Of a stretch of DNA of 64,000 nucleotides, positions 60,988 through 64,000 are shown piece by piece. The stretch comes from Paratinospora sagittata (lineage: Eukaryota > Streptophyta > Magnoliopsida > Ranunculales > Menispermaceae). The notes under the pieces are model-generated. The model did no database searches. It was not told the DNA's origin and saw only the letters and a program-made list of their open reading frames with translations. Where the stretch lies: contig CM069597.1 of the NCBI GenBank assembly GCA_035771175.1, forward strand, positions 47,313,991 through 47,377,990, given 5' to 3'. Position numbers and translations under genes: made by a program. Position 1 is the stretch's first letter; each line of letters begins with the position of its first letter.

Positions 60988-62752
60988 ATGAACGATGAAG
61001 CCGTCGAGCCATCGACCTCATCATCATCATCATCTTCAGCCACAAAAGAATCGATCTTTCTTCGCTCGAGACGAGAGCCTTTCGAGTATGGTCTTCTTCC
61101 AATCTCGAAGCTCATCTTCTCAGATGGAACCACAACCCTAGCTCCTCTCAAGGACAAGCTTCTTCAACGCGCTTCTTCTTCTTCTTCCTCTTCTTCTCCT
61201 TCTTCTTCTTCTTCTTCTGTTCGGATTGACGCCGATGGCGTCTCCGAGGTGCTTCAGATCTCGATTGACAACGCTCGATTGGTCCTCGACACGCTCGCTG
61301 CTGTTCTGCCTTCGGATTCCGATCCGATTGTCGCGGCCAAGCCTGATGAGATCGGTTCTGTCGGTGGTGCTGATGTTTATGATCTTATTTTGTTTCTTTA
61401 TATTCAGTCTTACAGGCGTCTTCTTCCTCGCACGCACAAGGATTCCGCTTCCGTTGCTGATGTCTGGCCTTCGACTTCCGCTTTTGATGGCTACCTTTCG
61501 GCGCTTTCGCCGTTACAGGTGATGTTGAAAATTATGTATTCTTTTGCTTGATGCTTTATTTGTTTTAGTTTCTTGAGGGATTGTGAGTGATTGGATTGGT
61601 GGGAGTAAGTTCTGGAATTATTTGATGCGTAGAATTGGGGAAGGTTTTGTTGATGGTTTAATTGAAGCTCAGGAATGTGCCATTAGGTATTCAAACTAGG
61701 ATATGGAGTCGAGGCTTGGAAATCATTTCTTTACTTGCATTTTAGATTAGATTTTTTTTTATAATTCTTTGATTGCTTGTGGGGACAATGTGTTTATGAC
61801 TGTAAAATACCGTCTCTGAAAGTATGAAAGCTTGGAATGTTTTGGATGCAAAGAATCAACTTACTTCGTTAGGTTTTTATATGGTAACTTTTTGAGTTAT
61901 TGAAAATGCTCAATGTGGATCTGGATGTAATTATATATTGGTTATGGTTGTAAAATTATTAGTAGAGGTGGCTTAGACTGTTTTGATGTTTGCATAGTTA
62001 TGCTAATTCGAGCTTATTGTCTCATTGACTTGCAGCTTGTGCGCAGCAACAGTCGCCGATTCATACCATCACAGGCTGATGAAGAGGCGCATCAATTATC
62101 TTATTTGCAGAAGCACCTGGCGAACATACTCTCTCTTTTAGCTGAATCCGTGGAAGGTGAAGAGGAAGAATCCCTGGTCAGTTGAACTGCTGTTTATTTC
62201 TCTTATCATGTCCGTGAAATTATTGAACATTTTCGTTTTTGTTTCATATCCACAGTGCAACATTCTCATACCAAAGTGTTAGAAATCCCACATACAGTAT
62301 CTGTTTTCTATTTGTGAATAAAAATTAATCTCTTTAAACATCCCACAGAGTTGCTAATTCACCTTTCAATGCAGGTTATGACCTTGGAAAGGTTTGAGCA
62401 CCTTGGATTCCTCTTTCAGTTTGGGGAAAAGGGTTCGGATGGAATTTCATTGAGCCAGGCTGCTCCTTTTTTTGCAAATTCAGATCCAGACATGCCTGCT
62501 GTTCATGTTTCTGCAACACAAGTTCATGACTGGATTCTACAGAATATAACAGCAGCCTTAGAACATACTGCTGAAAGAGTTTCTTCAAAAGAAAATGGCC
62601 CATCTAGTGTCAGTGATCAGGATGTTTCTATGGCAGATGCTTGCACAAGTTCATTCAAGGGGAGTGGGGCTAAGAGTCTGAGTTTTGTTGAGGGGATCTC
62701 AAAAACTTCACTCGTGAAGAAAGCATCTGATCTTAAAGGTTCTTCAGTTAAG
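60988..62752 (+). CDS. TBCCD1: TBCC domain-containing protein 1, first three exons (gene continues past the window)
   Basis: Plant homologue of TBCCD1, a relative of tubulin-binding cofactor C and RP2, proteins that act in microtubule and centrosome/Golgi positioning in animals; the plant role is little known. Exons 60988-61518, 62036-62176 and 62375-62752 join in phase 0 (177 + 47 + 126 = 350 residues). The start is the ATG at 60988 (MNDEAVEPS). Visible: a Ser-rich head from CTT/TCA repeats, REPFEYGLLPISKLIFSDGT, YDLILFLYIQSYRRLLPRTHKDSASVADVWPST, and TLERFEHLGFLFQFGEKGSDGISLSQAAPFFANSDPDMP. The C-CAP/TBCC domain is not inside the window; the following intron runs to the end. It is head-to-head with MCTP, as I recall for the Arabidopsis pair At3g57880/At3g57890. 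Confidence 0.9.
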
Positions 62753-64000
62753 GTAAGCCTCAATGAATTGCTGATGTATTGTCTCCTCTCATTTTTCTTA
62801 CCTTTTCATTTAAATCTTTTGCCATTATTTTCTTCTTAGTTTGAGTTTCATCTTTGTAAAACAAGCTGAAGGAGGATTTATAGTGTTAAATAAAGTAGTA
62901 AATTTCTGATTTGTTGTTTTAGATCTTTTACTATTTCATTAGCAAGATGAGTTCATATTGTTTACCATTGTTTTCAAAATTGTTGACAGCCTTGTTGCTT
63001 TCCTCAGGTTGAGGCTCTTGGAAAATGCCTTGTGTCTTAGCCTCCATGATTTTGAATTAACATAGAAAAAGTTGACGAAACTTGAAATTTAGGAGAATTT
63101 AGTCATTTTGGCACCTTTTAAGTAAGACATTTGTATTAGAGGGGTGTTCTACATTTCCTTTTCCTTTCAAGTTTTTGTAATTTCATTGCATAATAGATTC
63201 TTAATTTACATAGAGGCCTTCAACTGTAAATATGAAATATATCTAATCTTATTTTGGTTGTCCATTCTTTTTAGTTTCTATTTCCCATTTTATCATGAAC
63301 CTGCTCCTCATTTCTTCAATTATTAGAGGGCTATATGTTTTTTTGGCCAGAACGGTACATTCTTCAACTCTTTGTTGCGTTGTGTTCAAGGAATTGCTAC
63401 TTGTAAAATTTAATATTAAAATAATAATGTTCTTCAGTTTTAAATTTTAATTTGATTTTAGGTGGTTTGGAAATTTTTATGTTACTTCAAGGAATGTGGA
63501 ATTGTGCCTACAATTGTATGTTTTAAAAATGTATCCTTTGGTTCTCTTTTTAAGGAGCTATTGACTTGTTTGTTTATTTATTTAGTTGTATTGTCAATTC
63601 TGCATCTAATTTCAAATACATGCTAATGAGTTTAACATTGATGCCTAGAGGTTTTGGATGCTCAAATTCTTCGCTTTAACCCTTACAATGTAAAAGATTT
63701 GTTCATAATTTTCAACGTTCTTATGATTGTTTGATTAGTTCTTTTTGTCGTACCTTTTAGTCACTGTTGCTTACAATGTGCTTTGCCTCTGCATATTGAC
63801 TGATATAATATTATCTGCTTAGGTTTGGATATCCACAGTTTAAAGGATCTTTGATTGGTTTGTTTGGTGCGTAAGATAGGATAAAATTATTTTTATGGGA
63901 TTGAATTGGATTGGATTGGATTGGATAGGATAGAATAGGATTAAAATTAGAGTATCTTGTGTTTGGTGCAACATATGATAAGACTAAAAATAAAGTCATC
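62753..64000 (+). other. TBCCD1 intron 3, open-ended, with a MITE-like end
   Basis: No further exon recognised to the window end. At about 63855-64000 a GGTTTGTTTGGTGCG start and repeated GGATT units (63900-63925) and GTGTTTGGTGCAACA look like one end of a MITE; its other end lies outside. Confidence 0.5.

Noticed and set aside
1..64000. CRISPR arrays, bacterial operons, organelle insertions
   Set aside because: None seen; the window is plant nuclear sequence.

Overview
The window is nuclear DNA from a flowering plant, most likely a eudicot: AT-rich, with intron-split genes using GT-AG borders, and carrying a plant WRC-domain protein, a class II HD-Zip factor, a trichome-birefringence-like acetyltransferase and an FTIP/MCTP-type C2 protein. 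The species cannot be named from sequence alone. Exon borders below were derived by hand from splice signals, reading phase and recalled family protein sequences.

Layout. (1) 55-7343, minus: DNA-3-methyladenine glycosylase, six exons; its fourth intron holds a 4.4 kb Copia retrotransposon (1298-5680) with two near-identical LTRs, a 5-bp target duplication, PBS and PPT, but no recognisable gag and three stops in pol. (2) 10055-10348, plus: small one-pass membrane protein. (3) 12125-16372, plus: cytosolic formate-tetrahydrofolate ligase, five exons, 638 aa. (4) 19639-21795, minus: WRC-domain nuclear protein, four exons, with a strong G-quadruplex motif just upstream. (5) 22.0-31.9 kb: gene-poor, with SINEs, a MITE and a degenerate local duplication. 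(6) 31991-34485, plus: TBR/TBL protein, convergent with (7) 37716-39293, minus: HAT14-type HD-Zip II repressor. (8) 39.3-51.4 kb: no convincing protein gene; contains a ~1.6 kb foldback (two ~0.62-0.70 kb inverted arms around a 252-bp loop), a G-box cluster and several retroposons. (9) 51461-53785, minus: 774-aa MCTP, with a leader intron. (10) 60988 to beyond the window, plus: first three exons of a TBCC-domain protein (TBCCD1).

The genes do not form a pathway. Their order is nevertheless informative: TBR-like next to HAT14, and MCTP next to TBCCD1, match neighbours I recall from Arabidopsis (At5g06700/At5g06710 and At3g57880/At3g57890), so the segment looks like conserved ancestral order expanded by transposon insertion.

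The most unusual structure is the large foldback at 41993-43568, whose two arms are still nearly identical. Several dispersed short-element families with visible target-site duplications, and a gag-less but young Copia copy, are also noteworthy.
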